Shown: one piece after another, positions 37,465 to 49,559 of the stretch | Position numbering within the stretch: the first letter of the stretch is position 1 | Layout: each line of letters begins with the position of its first letter | Assembly: GCA_028023455.1 (NCBI GenBank) | Contig: JAQFVV010000031.1 | Coordinates: 4,402,001 to 4,466,000, forward strand | Origin: Epiperipatus broadwayi | Taxonomy: Eukaryota; Onychophora; Udeonychophora; Euonychophora; Peripatidae | DNA length: 64,000 nt | Direction of reading: 5' to 3' | Translations under genes and position numbers: made by a program | The notes under the pieces: model-generated | Databases searched by the model: none | Told to the model about the DNA's origin: nothing | Seen by the model: the letters and a program-made list of their open reading frames with translations, nothing else

Positions 37465-38094
37465 ATATGATTACTGTATAAAAAAGTTATTATATAACCA
37501 AGTCTCTAATTTTAACAAAAAATTAATTAATAATTGTATTAATAAGAAATATAGAATAATCAGACAGTATCATACTGTGAACAGTTGATAACTCTTAGTC
37601 ATGATTGAAGTTTCCAATGTTTAACATTCTGTTAATATAATTTATTTTAGAAACTAAATTTTAAATCTCCAACAATCTGGATTTTTAAAAAATGATTATT
37701 ATGCATTAAAACTTTGCATTCTTTCAAATATTTAAAATAAATTTCAGTGTAAATTTTCATTTCCTTTTAAGCTTTAATGTGTGTTGCCATTGAAACTTAT
37801 TTATTTTCTTGTATATCACAGTTCATTCCCAGTACGTTCATCAATAAATTTAAAGGTGAGCGGGATGGAGGTGGATATCTTCTCATAATTCTTGGTGTTA
37901 AATTAAAATTAAAAACTAAAGGAACCAACAAGTAATACAATCAATTTTCAAATAAGTATGATGGACAAAATAAAAAAGGTAGATTAAAGCATACATTTTT
38001 AACATATGAATAAAGAAATTAAATGGAGATTAGACATAAAACTAAAAAGAAATCTTTTTCAACAGCATATCAAGTGATAAGAAATGCTATAGAT

Positions 38095-38567
38095 CAGGGG
38101 TGTCCAACAAGTCGATCGTGATCTACTCGTCCATTGCAAAGCCATTTTTGGTCGATTGCGGAGCCAATATGGTAATAGCTGTTGGGTATCAAGCAAAACA
38201 AATTAAGTCAAGATTTTCAAGTTTTTTTTTGTTATTTTTGTTTTTGTTCTAATTTTTTTTTCCAATTCTAGATATATGAAGTTCACTAAGTCGTATCATT
38301 ATTTGAAAATAATATTTTTAATCTTGATTTAATGTATCTAATTTGAATTAATAAATATTGATAATAAATACTCATGTTGCTTTAATTCCCCTGACATGAG
38401 GTTTTTGGTCTGTTAAATAATTGTTATTTTTTACTAGGTAGATATATAAAAATGGTATGTATTTCACACCTTCCTCCACTTAAACTATGCCTATGACAAC
38501 AAGTCGATCGCAAAACATTTTTAAAATAAAAAGTAGATCTTATGAACACAAAAATTGACCATCCCTG
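38095..38567. mobile_element. hAT-type non-autonomous transposon
   Basis: The ends CAGGGGTGTCCAA (38095) and TTGACCATCCCTG (to 38567) are imperfect inverted repeats of the CAGGG-type typical of hAT elements. The flanks CTATAGAT (38087-38094) and CTAGAGAC (38568-38575) agree at six of eight positions, fitting the 8-bp duplication hAT elements make. AACAAGTCGATCG occurs near both ends as a subterminal direct repeat. The 473-bp length and lack of an open frame make it non-autonomous. Confidence 0.85.
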
Positions 38568-38575
38568 CTAGAGAC

Positions 38576-41048
38576 AATTATCTAATATGAATTAAAAATG
38601 ATAATTATAAATATTTTTTTTAGTGAAAGATATTTGTGGAGAATGATCACGTATATCAAGTAATTCTATGAACATGGGTTAGAAGAATCTTATAAAATTT
38701 CATGTAATGAAATTGTTTTATAAAAGGTTATTATAAGAAATAGTAAGCATGATCAAGGCTACATTCAAAACATAACAGATATATATATATATTAATAATC
38801 ACTGGGAACTTCTTTATTTATTTATTAAAATAGTAATTGAGCAGTATCTCTAATTCTAGAAAAATAAAATTTAATTTTAAGTCCAGCTCTGTTGTTATTC
38901 TTTTGGAATAACTCGGAAGATTATAATTTACAACAGTAATGACAAAAATAAATAAAAAAATCAGTTGTGTTAAATGTGTGTGTGTGTTCACATTTATCTG
39001 TTTATTTTATTCAGTTTATGCTTTGATCAGAGTAATTTTAGTTGTTATAACTGAATATTTCTTAATTATCAATTATGAGAAGAAGATAAATAAAAAGGTG
39101 CTTTTAAAATTCTTTAGCAATTTTAGATCATCTTTAAATTGACTGATTTTGGTTTTATTATAGAAAAATCTTTTCCAATTGCAAACTGTGAAAATATTTT
39201 GCAACAGTGATGAAACATGCTTGTTTTCCAAATTTATTTGAGTAAAAGAAGAAAAAGCAAATAACAAGTGACAGTTCACATTGGTGTAAATAGGATAATT
39301 AATTAGCAAATGGGATGAAAAACAATCTATGGCATAAAAACAATAAAAGGAAAATTAATAAAAATATTCATTAAAAAAAACATTGTAGTAAAAATAATTC
39401 CAGTAGAGTAAAATATGCCAAGTATCATTGACCTTTTCAAATTTATTTTCAGCATCTCCCTTAGGAGCATTAGCCTATTCTATTTACTTTAATCCAGAAC
39501 CATTTTTTGTAAACTTGATTAATAGATGGACACTAGATGATAGTGATACTTTTAAATTCCTACATGCGAGTTTAGATATTATCTTTCAGTGATAGATATC
39601 CTTCAGCCATCTCTATGTTTTTACAATTCTAGCTATTAATTTGAGATTCAAATAGTCTATGGTTTTAAAACTAGACCTTCCTTTATGGGAAGGACAAAAG
39701 TGCCCAAATCTCTCAAATGTATAGTTGCTGGTTAACATCAAACCTATATAACTACATAAGCAAGATGGTCTTGGATCCAAAATCTTAAAGTATTTGAATT
39801 TCATATTATTTGCTTCAGGAAAATAAAAGAACTAAATCTTTTTTTAGATGTGTAATTCAATGTTCTCATTTACAAGAAAGCCAGAAACTAGACTTAGGGT
39901 TTGGATGCAGTACCGCTATATTGTATCTATCAGTTACTCAATTGTGCATTAATTGGTGGTTCAGGATAGAATAAATATAGTATTGGACAGGTCATTAATG
40001 CTACAATTTATCTGTCGCATCAGAATGAAAACATTTTATAGAAGTATCATGTTACACATACATGGATTACTCTAGTACTGCACAAATTATTCTAACAATT
40101 GATAATAAAAATTCTGAATTGTAAAACTTTTGAGATCTTTATTATTATATATTAATTTCATAGCATTGTATTTATCAATACGATTTTTTTATCTTATCTA
40201 ATTCTAGATGACTTTAAGATAATTATATGTTTTTCCAAAAATAACATAAAACATCATTTTTTAATTTTTAAACTTTTAACAGTATTAAAAATATTTTTCT
40301 AAAGATTTGTACTTGAAATAACATTACTATACAATATATGAATTTTGTTGCAAATGATCACATACGTAAATGCCACTGTCATCCCATATAATAAAATACA
40401 GGTATGAATTTTCACAATTTTGTATGATAGTGGAGTATCATTTTCAAAAATATAAAGAAAAAATGTTCATAAATGTATACAGATTAGATAACAGGACCTT
40501 TATATCCCTGCACATAGTTTTCTTCATGTGCCTCTCCTGGAAATAGTGAAAAAAACAATGTGCCACACAATGGACTGTACGATTTTCCTTTTTGCTAAGA
40601 ATAGCATGGAATCCGTGCATTATCAGGCAGTTATTTGAAAAAAAAAATTACGAGTCTGCTTACAACTCTTAAAAATGTTAGTTTTATCTGCCTTGGATTT
40701 TATCTATACTTTATAAATATTATAAAGGAGAGCATTAACTATTCCACGAATCTCTTTTTATCATTTGTAAATAGTTCTATATAGATCTGTTTTCTTTTTG
40801 TTTAAATATCTGTAGAAGTTATGTACATATTCTTTGCCTTTTATTTTTCTAAGTACATGTATGTGCCAACACAACAAATCGTGAATTTCAATTATACATT
40901 GTTTTCTTGAATTTCAATTTTATAGATTTTTTTTTATTCTTGACTTGTTTTCTAAAGTTTTATTATTATTCATATTTCACTTGTCAAACTCTGTTTATTT
41001 GCGAAAAAAAAAAAATCAAACGGTTCAGTGTGTTTAAATGACTAAGCA
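38576..41048. other. AT-rich non-coding stretch
   Basis: No gene recognised. The region 40520-40620 (TGCCACACAATGGACTGTACG) shares a short phrase with 6895-6920 and 37160, suggesting an old dispersed repeat. A (TG)n run lies at 38977-38989. Confidence 0.45.
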
Positions 41049-41150
41049 GAAATTCTTGGAGTACTCTCTTGTTTATCTTGGCGCCCTGTTGCATTTAAAG
41101 AATTGAAAAGATTTTTTCTCGCGCGATTCTTAGTATTTTCTTGGGATCTT
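41049..41150 (+). promoter_or_regulatory. Putative 5' UTR/promoter of exon A
   Basis: This segment, directly upstream of the ATG at 41151, is richer in G+C than its flanks and holds GGCGCC and CTCGCGCG. No clear TATA box is placed at a fixed distance, so the start of transcription is not defined. CpG retention in an otherwise CpG-poor window is the main argument. Confidence 0.35.
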
Positions 41151-41218
41151 ATGTTTAATTTGGATAATTACGACAGCTTCCAGGATGACCTGCCAAAAAT
41201 GGTGTTTCCAGAAAAGAG
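41151..41218 (+). CDS. Candidate first coding exon A
   Basis: ATG at 41151 opens 22 codons plus two bases (MFNLDNYDSFQDD.. ending PEK plus AG), followed directly by a donor AG|GTCAGT at 41219. The frame is open back to a TAA at 41045, with no other ATG, so this start is the natural one. Composition is acidic and mixed, with codons such as GAC, AGC, CAG, CTG and CCA unlike random frames here. It lies in a CpG cluster (GGCGCC, CTCGCGCG, TACGAC, TACGTAGCGG), which supports a promoter just upstream. The exon ends in phase 2. I do not recognise the protein. An acidic N-terminal start would suit many nuclear proteins, but that is not evidence of function. No downstream exon is identified in the window. 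Confidence 0.5.
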
Positions 41219-41640
41219 GTCAGTATGTATACGTAGCGGTGGCTAGCAGTTAATATCAACCGTTGTTGATATTATCTTTTAATTAATAATATTAATGAAT
41301 AATTATATTAATAATTCATAATCACGTGATTGTTTATTTCACCTATTGTCTTAAATTAATTTTATTTAATTAAAAAAAAGACCATTTTTGGAAAGCAATT
41401 ATTGATTTTTAATAATCGTTGACTTTTAAAAAAGTAAAATAAAATAAAACTCACCATTCTGTTAGCTCCAAAAGTGATTTGAAATGAGTGACTTTATACG
41501 TCAAATGTTTTTCCTTAATTTACTATTACATCATTATTTATGTAGTATATCATAAATATATTTTACTTATAAAAAGGTTTTTTTGAAAATGAGTTTATAG
41601 GGTTACGATTTCGTAAAAATTATTTGTGTTATATAATGTC

Positions 41641-41760
41641 TAATAAATCAATTCTAGCATATTGTAAATACCGAATTTTAAGATGTGATTAAAGGGGCTA
41701 AATCCCTTTTAATCACATCTTAAAATTCGGTATTTATAATATATTAGTATTGATTTATTA
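41641..41760. mobile_element. Palindromic MITE, ~55-bp arms
   Basis: TAATAAATCAAT.. at 41641-41695 is complementary to 41704-41760, with near-perfect pairing in the inner 35 bp (TACCGAATTTTAAGATGTGA and its complement) and an 8-base loop. The whole 120-bp unit folds as one hairpin. It lies immediately left of a family A copy. Confidence 0.85.
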
Positions 41761-41764
41761 CAGA

Positions 41765-42107
41765 TTCTGTCCATCCCTCTGTGTGAAGGGTCAGAGTTAA
41801 GGTCAACACGGGTATAACAACAATATTGGCATCAACAAGGTTTGAGTATTCCATCATCAGATTTTCAATAGTATGGATGGCTGAAGAGTTGGAGAGTGGA
41901 GAAAATTGAAATCTGTCCATTAAAGTTTGAAGATTTGCTATCTTAATATAAACTGAGCACTGATTATATATGTGTGTGTGGAAGATGATAATCTAGACCA
42001 ACTGATGACTGCTGCTTCATATGTGTGTTATCATGTGTATCAATTATATAAGATAGAATGGATAGCTGAAGGAAGCTTGCAAATCTGTGTTCAAATCCCC
42101 TTTAATA
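41765..42107 (+). mobile_element. Family A retroposon copy, diverged
   Basis: The copy keeps the blocks in order: GGGTCAGAGTTAAGGTCAACACGGG, ATTCCATCATCAGATTTTCAA, GAAGAGTTGGAG, CTGTCCATTAAAGTTTGAAG, GACCAACTGATGACTGCTG, TCATGTGTATCAATTATATAAGATAGAATGG and a B-box-like GTTCAAATCCCC at the 3' end. It is more diverged than the copies at 14.4-15.6 kb, and its tRNA-like 3' end is better preserved. Confidence 0.8.
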
Positions 42108-43020
42108 ATGTAATCTAAATAAGTTTAGCTTTCTGATAGGAATGATTGATTTTAAAGGGAAAAAAATTCCTGGATTAAATGCAACTAACCAAAGTAAACA
42201 ATATTGGGAGGTGTTGGGTATCCATCTTTAAGTAATTGTTATGCCCAGTCTATAGTTCAACTTGCGAGATTTTAGTTTTAAAATGATATTGTAGTGGGTA
42301 ACATATTTACTATAATGCTCATTATCTGGGATTGGACGCATATGATATATTACTTTTTTTTTTTTTATCAGCAGATTTCCTAGCAAGCTTAGTATTACAT
42401 ATCTAATTATTAATCAGTAAATGGTGTTTAGTTATTATTAGCTAGTTGAAACAGGGAAATTGCTAAAACTCTCATTAAGTGATATAGTAGCCTGGTAAGC
42501 AATGGCATCTCCATTGCTCTTTTATAGAGGGATAATGAATTGTTTTTTATCATGCCATTGGTGATTTAAAACTATTTTAACATTTATCTGTATAATAATT
42601 GCATATTTAATTTTAAAAAGCACACTTCATTAGATAATTGGAGATATATATTAATAGGATATTTGTAATTAAACAATACTGAATATAATAATAATATAAT
42701 TTTAAAATAGAAAGGATTTAATAAGCACTAAATAAATTAGTGCAGAGAATCTATAGCACAATTGAATCATACAATCAATTGTTCAGATCAATAATATAAT
42801 ATTCAAAATTACAAATATAGTGTAAAATGCTGCATATCAGGTCAAGTGTGCATTTTGGAATCATTTCAGAACTGTGCAGCACAATGAATGGGTTCCAGAG
42901 ATGGTTGAATAATCTTAAGACTGAAAGTATATTAATCAGAAGGATATAAGTGGTTAGATTAACAAACTTAACCCAGCAATTATGTTAGCTATTTCTACAT
43001 ATGTAGTGCATGATTATAAG
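42108..43020. other. AT-rich non-coding stretch
   Basis: No gene recognised. GTAACATATTTACTATAATGCTCATTATCTGGGATTGG near 42300 may be a very degenerate tRNA-like SINE. Confidence 0.4.
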
Positions 43021-43208
43021 TAAACAAACAAATTATTTTTATGATCAATTAAAACAAAACTTATATAGTCAATATCTTTATAAGAATCTCTATGATATGT
43101 TTACCTTAATATACTATTGGGTTACAAACAAAGCATATTTTTATATCATTCCAGAAAATATATATAAAAGAAAATGGCCAAATTGAATTTTAATGGCACT
43201 TTGATTAT
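43021..43208 (+). repeat. Left arm of large inverted repeat
   Basis: The arm runs from TAAACAAACAAATT through ATGATCAATT, AAACTTATATAGTC, GGTTACAAACAAAGCATATT and TCATTCCAG to TGGCACTTTGATTAT. It is complementary, with a few indels, to 43861-44046. Weak similarity extends outwards to about 42976 and inwards to the AATGACTCTCT at 43330. Confidence 0.85.
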
Positions 43209-43551
43209 ATTGTCAGATCCTTGCAATGTTATAATAGTTCAATATCTTTTTGGAAATTTGTTACTTTTATGTTCTAAAGTGAACTATTTTAAAAATAGAT
43301 ATACTATATCTCCCAATCTTTCCATTACTAATGACTCTCTACATTCCTCTGTCTTATTTGCTGTATTTATACATGTTATCATTAATACTCATTGAACTTA
43401 TGATTAAAGTAATTAAATTTTGGAAGGACTCACACTTGCTTTAAACTGCTCTTCAGATTAAAAAACATATTTAATCTATTAGAAATAGATTCACATCTTT
43501 TAGCAATATTTTATGTGAAATTAAACTAGTCCTAAAATTCTTTATATTTTA

Positions 43552-43842
43552 TTATAGATGCATTTCTTTTTCAAATACAATCAGTTTGAGTATAAAAATT
43601 ACTGGCCATTTTCCTAATTCTTGAATTGCATTATTACTCACTTTGTTTGATGTATTAACTTTTTTTGTTGGATTAGATGGCACAGATGGCACCATATTAC
43701 ATGGCAATGTTATTAAAGTTTGAAGACTCCCATAATCAATTGCTAATCCTTTGACCTTTATATATGCATCGTAATGTTTTTTGACTGGTATAATATCTAT
43801 TCTCAAATCAAACTTAGGGGAAACATAAGTTGAGAGAGTCAT
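43552..43842 (-). CDS. 96-codon frame inside the inverted repeat, unidentified
   Basis: The minus-strand frame starts MTLSTYVSPKFDLRIDIIPV and has a balanced composition (KKHYDAYIKVKGLAIDYGSL, NMVPSVPSNPTKKVN) unlike the Phe/Ile/Asn/Lys strings of random frames here. It begins about 20 bases inside the right arm's inner edge. The ATGACTCTCT at its start also occurs on the plus strand in the left arm's inward extension, so the repeat may include the start of a gene. I do not recognise it. It may be part of a transposon protein, with the repeat arms as ends or as two copies in opposite orientation. The length alone is within chance expectation. Confidence 0.25.
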   Translation of the reverse strand: MTLSTYVSPKFDLRIDIIPVKKHYDAYIKVKGLAIDYGSLQTLITLPCNMVPSVPSNPTKKVNTSNKVSNNAIQELGKWPVIFILKLIVFEKEMHL

Positions 43843-43860
43843 TATTCTGATGAATAATAA

Positions 43861-44046
43861 ATAGTCAAAGTGCCATTGAAATTTATTTTGGCCACTTTGT
43901 TGTACATATATTTCCTGGAATGCTATAAGAATATGCTGTGTTTGTAATCCAGTAGTGTATTGTGGTGAATATATTGTAGAGATTGTTATAAAAAATTTTG
44001 ACTATATAAGTTTTGTTCTCATTGATCATGAAAATAGTTTGTTTAT
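43861..44046 (-). repeat. Right arm of large inverted repeat
   Basis: Read on the minus strand this arm gives TATAAACAAACTATTTTCATGATCAATG, AAACTTATATAGTC, GGATTACAAACACAGCATATT, GCATTCCAGG and TGGCACTTTGACTAT, aligning along the whole left arm. The two arms lie about 650 bp apart. Confidence 0.85.
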
Positions 44047-44469
44047 ATATCTATTCTTTATGTGCATTATAGATTAAGTTAATGACCTCATGATATAATA
44101 GTAGCACAATTACTTGTTCAAGTGAAACTTAAAATTTTTTTTCAGTTCCCAGTCAGATTTAGAATTTTTTTAAAAATAAAAACGCAAACTTCCTGCCTTC
44201 TCCTTCATCCTTCTTCTCAAAAAGACTAGGCTCTTCAAACTATTTTATATAGTTTAATTATGAATTGGATTTTAATTGCATTGGCATGTCTTGGTTTTAC
44301 TTCATTATTTAAATTATTTTATAGTATTATTGGAAAAGCAATAACATGATTGTATTATTTGACAACCTTTAATAAGATCTTATTAGCTTACTTCAGAAAG
44401 TAGAAATAATTCAAAAAGAAATAAAGTAGCCTTGAAAATATGAGTCTGAATGTAAGTTGTTTATATCAC

Positions 44470-44540
44470 ATAATGTACTGGTAACACATTTGCTTGCTCA
44501 CTATGGTTGGAAACTAGTAATTTAGATCCCCCCCCCCCAG
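44470..44540 (+). mobile_element. Degenerate tRNA-type SINE ending in poly-C
   Basis: ACTGGTAACACATTTGCTTGCTCACTATGG resembles the D-arm-to-anticodon part of the SINE at 53957. It is followed by a B-box-like TTTAGATCC and a run of eleven C (44528-44538). Assignment rests on this order only. Confidence 0.4.
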
Positions 44541-45239
44541 ATAGTCAATTCAATCGACCATCAAAATATTAGATAGAAAATGGGCATTTTGTTATTTTTA
44601 ACTAGTGATAAATAAAGAAGGGAATGCAACCAAAATTCTCACCATTTGGCATTTGACTTATCTATTGAATAATCTCTTCTTCAATTTTCCTCTGTGGAGT
44701 GATTATTTAGAGGTCTTTACCTCATAGCTGATTATTTAAGTATGTTTTATTTTTACTTATTATTATAAATGCTATAACTACTTTTAAAAGAACTTTTTTT
44801 TTCATTTGGAGTATTTATTATACTATGATATATACCAAATATTAAACATATTTTTAAATGTTTTATATATGTGTGTGTCATAATTTATTACCATTAAATA
44901 TGAATATGAAATATTCCATTGAAATCTATACTTATAAATATTTTTATTGTGTTTTATATTTCATATTCTAAGCAGATATCTCTACTATTTACAAAATTTT
45001 ATTCCTCAACACAAGAATAAAAATCATAGTTGAGTAAAAAAAATAATTTATTTTTATTCTGCATACGCCTTTTAACAATTTGCTTCATTTTTCCCTGATT
45101 CAAATATGTTATTAATTTTGAAAAATTAATAACGAATGTTTTATTAAAGTTCAGATGTAATAAATGTTGAAAATTAAAAAGCATATCGGTTAATTAATGA
45201 AAATCATAAACTAATACTCTTCTGCTTTCCTTTCTATAT
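44541..45239. other. AT-rich non-coding stretch
   Basis: No gene recognised. Confidence 0.5.
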
Positions 45240-45870
45240 ATATAATATAGGTTTTTGCATCTAATGCTTCAAAGCTTCAAGAAATATTATAAGAGCTATC
45301 ATATAAAAGCAAGGAAGTAAAACTGACAATAAATGCCAGAAAGTCTAAGGTTATGCTCAGTAGCTTTCTAAAGAGGATGGGGGGGGGGGATATTGATATT
45401 AATGAATTTGAAGAAATGTTTTTTCCAGAAATAATTTGATATAAAATATGCCTATATACTCCGTAAAAAAAAAAAATGTTTCAATAGATATGTTTTATCA
45501 GTTCTTATTTATATGTGAATATGGGGCCAGTCATTTAGAAGAAGAACAAGACAGAATCAGACTACTTATTGAAATATGGAAAGGTGTGGGTAGAGAGGAA
45601 AAAGTAAGCATTGAAAATAAAATACATGGAAGAAAAAATAGATATCATTAATGTTATTGAAAGAAACTAGAGACTGAAATTGAATCAGGCTGGTCATGTT
45701 GCTAAAAAAATATTAATAAATAGGCAATTTAAGGTCTTAAGTGAATCACAAGTTTATGAGACCTAGAAAGAGATTACATATGATATGGATAGATGATATA
45801 ATGTTGTATACTTGAATGCCTTGGAAAAGAGAAACTATGATTAAAAGTCATTAAATTAAACTTTAGGAAA
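45240..45870 (+). mobile_element. RTE-type LINE fragment (3' part of reverse transcriptase)
   Basis: On the plus strand, near 45265-45355, the frame gives LQEIL, a stop, then ELSYKSKEVKLTINARKSKV, matching the RTE-type pattern LQ..L...K..SE..GL..N..KTK. Further on, AGHVAKK near 45690 matches the FGHV.R motif, and RPRKRLHMIWIDDIM near 45760 matches GRPR.RW.D.I. Order and spacing fit the C-terminal half of the same LINE type as the relic at 20740-22620. Stops, frameshifts and a run of eleven G at 45379-45389 disrupt it. The 67-codon frame at 45448 is a fragment of it. Confidence 0.75.
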
Positions 45871-47414
45871 TATTCATCCTGCATTGAGTTAGTAATTGTT
45901 GAAAATAATGATGTATTTTAATTATATCTATATAACAAAGTATATGGTTAATCACATGAGAAGTGTGTTTAAACACCCACATATCATATTGAACACAACA
46001 GTTAAATTTAACTAAGATTTTTAAATTTTATTTTACATTGAGAATCAATCCAGGAATAAGTAAAGAAATTGAAATGTCATTGGTAAAAAAAATTTCATTG
46101 GATTCCAAGACATGAAAAGATATCTAATTATATGTAACTTGCTGCATTGGAAGAAAACTGATTTAGGAAAAAACTTGAAATGATCTTAATTTTACCACAA
46201 CTTCTTATATATATAAAGTTATGGTTACTACTGGATAACACAATTAATGAGATAATGTTTGTCATCAAATCTAGTTTTGTGAGTCTTTTTATTAATTTTA
46301 CAATTCAATGGCTAAATTTATTACATTGATTAACAGGGTGATTTCAATGTTGCATTTGTATTTTAAATGATGATTTGCTTCTTCTCACTTTGAACTTTTA
46401 TGTGTGTGTGTGTGTGTGGTTGAGTATCTTTTTGACCACTTTGCATTATACTTCTAGTCACTACTTTTTGACTGTCATCAATGAAAGTTTTTTTTTTTTT
46501 TTGCTTTCTACCTAATCCATAACTAATTGATTACTGCAAGTGTATTGTTATTTACATTTTAAGCATGTAAATAGGTTAATAAATTTTATGTAATACTTAT
46601 AGAGACACAATAATAACAAAATGATAATGCTATTATCCATATCCCCAAGATTAACTTTCTCATGCACCTCATACCAAACAGCAATCTTTTATGTTTTATT
46701 TTGCTATTACAGCCTCAACTTCAAAAACATGCAAAAGTTTTGTACCCAATACAATGTGTTTATGTAGTTTTATCAATGGCATGTGATAAAATTGGAGAAA
46801 TAAATAAGCAATATAATTTTTTATTGTAAATCAAAATATGAGCTAAAAACAAATATGCAAACGAAAGTATCACTTTTAGATAATTTTAAACAAAGTTTCA
46901 TTTTTTTAGAGCATTGAAATGCCACATTTTCATGTTTAAATTTATCATATCTGATTTTAATATTTCTATCTTTATTATTGTTAATTTATCAATAAAATTC
47001 AAGAGATCCAAATGATCTTCTCATTAAAGAATCAATTATATACTTGGATAACAATAGAAAAATTTATTGGATTATATTAAAAAGTTATTCAGAGCATAGT
47101 TGATACAAATATTTTGCAACTACTTTACACCACTCTCAACATAATCTTATATTATTTTTGGATGCACTTTATCAATTGGTTCTACAAAAAACAATAAAAC
47201 ATAAGCTATTACCAATATCTTTGAACTAATATCATGTGATAGTGGCAAACAATAGTATAACTTCTTATACTTCCATGAATCAAAGATGTGACAGTACAAG
47301 AAAATGTTATCAGAGCATACCATTTTGGAAGGACAGCCACATAACATTCACTAACAATCAAGAATAAATATGTGATTGAATTTGTTGTTTTTTATGGAAA
47401 AAAAAAAAAAATTT
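45871..47414. other. AT-rich stretch with TG microsatellite
   Basis: No gene recognised. A (TG)n run lies at 46401-46418. The A-run at 47399-47411 directly precedes the next SINE. Confidence 0.5.
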
Positions 47415-47535
47415 TTTGTCAAGCATTGTTAGCCAAGAGATCATTGCACCGCCTTGCAAGCAAGTAGTTGTTTGCAGACGGGTGTGGGTTCGTGTCCCGG
47501 CCGATGCTATGACATATGAAAAAAAAGAAAATTTT
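47415..47535 (+). mobile_element. tRNA-derived SINE, Ala-like anticodon
   Basis: It has the same leader (TTGTCAAGCATTG) and tail (GATGCTATGACATATG plus A-run) as the SINE at 1661. The head has AGCCAAGAGATCATTGCA in place of the A-box region, loop CTTGCAA (anticodon TGC) and a good B-box-like GGGTTCGTGTCCCGG. A small insertion in the variable region (AAGTAGTTGTTTGC) further separates it from a true tRNA. Confidence 0.72.
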
Positions 47536-49559
47536 TAAAATATGAATTTGAAACTATTATGTAAAAAAGGTATAGGCTTTGACAGCCATTTTATGATAAC
47601 TATAGGTATATTTCACTGTTTAGTGAGGATATTTTAAACACGACATTCTCTGCTTACACTTTGCATGTGTCTTTGGTAAGCCATTCTTTTATTCTAAGAA
47701 TCATATAAAATATATGTAGTTACTGATTAGATTCATATCTATATAACTGAAAACAAATTGGCTAGTATTCAAAATATTGACTTTCGTGCTATTAATTTGA
47801 CAGTAAAAATAAAAAGTGACTGTTTGAGTCAAATTCAGAAAAAATATGGAGCTGTGAACATTATAACCCTATGATCTGGCATTCATTGATTACCCAAACT
47901 ATTTTTTAAAAGGATATGTTAAATGTAAGCAGGCAAGGCTAAATTGTTTTATTGATAAATATCATACTGGTTAAATAATGAAAGATTCTTACTGTATATT
48001 ATAAAGTTTATACAAAATGTATAATTATTGGCAAAGGTCAAACTAGTTTGAGTTCAAATCCTTAAAATGTTTTTGAATTTCAAACTGTTCGTTTGATAGA
48101 AAAAAGAAATAAAAGATGAGTACTTGATATGATATGGATGTAATATCATATCCACTTCATATTTTGCAGTAAAAAAAAAAAACTGTTTTTTTTTTCAAAA
48201 AAATTTTTTTAATGATTACCAATTAAGTTTAACAAAAGTATTTTTTTTATATATAAAATATATATTATTTTTTACTATTTGAATATTTTACAATGGAGTT
48301 TTTGTAACTATTCATATTCAAATTCAAGAACTGAGAATCTAAATAATGGCATTATATTTTTAGTAATTGAAAATAAATTTGCAAGTTATAAAAATCATTT
48401 ATAATATTTTTGTAATTATAAAGGCAGCATTTTAAAAACAATATGTTTTAGTTAAAAAATCAAGTGAAATTAAGATTTTATCCTTCATTGCTTTTTTTCT
48501 ATTTTAATTAATTGTAAATACTTTTTATTAAATTAGCCATGAAATTTAATGAAAGCTTACTTTTTAAAAAATATATCGCTATTTATTGAGCATTATTGAA
48601 AACTTGCTGAACTGATATCAATGCAATTTGAAATTTGTTTGCCATTACTGTTGTTAGACTGGACATCTGGCTGGAAAAAACTTAAAATATTGTATTGTCA
48701 TATCAATACCTAATAAATATGTAAAATTTGAAGAAAATCTATTATGATAGAAGTTACATTAAAATTGGTGACAAGATTTGACCCAAATAAACAAATGAAC
48801 AGAATTTCTAAGTGAAAAGTGTTTTAAACAAAACTACTCCTAAATTCATATGTTAAATATTAGTAGAGAAACTCACATGTTATTTGGTTGGTAAGGTTTT
48901 AATTATAACTCAAATCTAGATATACTAAAATAAATAAATTACTTTCTACCATTGAGATAGCAGAAAATAATGGCAAACTATTGATGACATATAACTGGAT
49001 CCTTAGGTTATAGTGCTTTAATCCGTAGTTATTCCATTTACTTTGAATATGCATATTTCCTTCAATAATTTTATATTATTGTTTTTAAGCATTATTTATT
49101 GATTTCATCCTAAGTAAACATTAAATTGGTTCTTGTTATAAAGAAATTCTACACCACCATTTTGGCACTTCCTTTTATCTACATATCACTAAGGTTTAGA
49201 GCAGCATGATGACGTTTAGGATAAATTAAGTCAGTTTAAATGTTGACACAAGAAAGAAATATTTGTATTTATTTAAAATAAAACTATATGGTTTTATATA
49301 ATAGAAACTTATAATAATGTCAAAAAATTACATCAAAGTATATTTTCTAGCTTTTGCCTGTGCAATTTCTTCAATAACCTCAAGAATGGGAAAGTATGCT
49401 GCTAAAACAGCAATATGTAAGCTGATGTAATGTGACAGGTCATGTAATATTTTACTGGTTTAAAATTAAACTGATTAGATATATCATTTTCAATGCACAT
49501 ATGAGTATGTTATTTTTAACTAGTTAAACTTCTCCACCATGTTTCTAATGAATTTGTTA
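47536..49559. other. AT-rich non-coding stretch
   Basis: No gene or element recognised. Confidence 0.5.

Noticed and set aside
43174-43395. 73-codon plus-strand frame as a gene
   Set aside because: It starts inside the left arm of the inverted repeat and has a composition typical of random frames.
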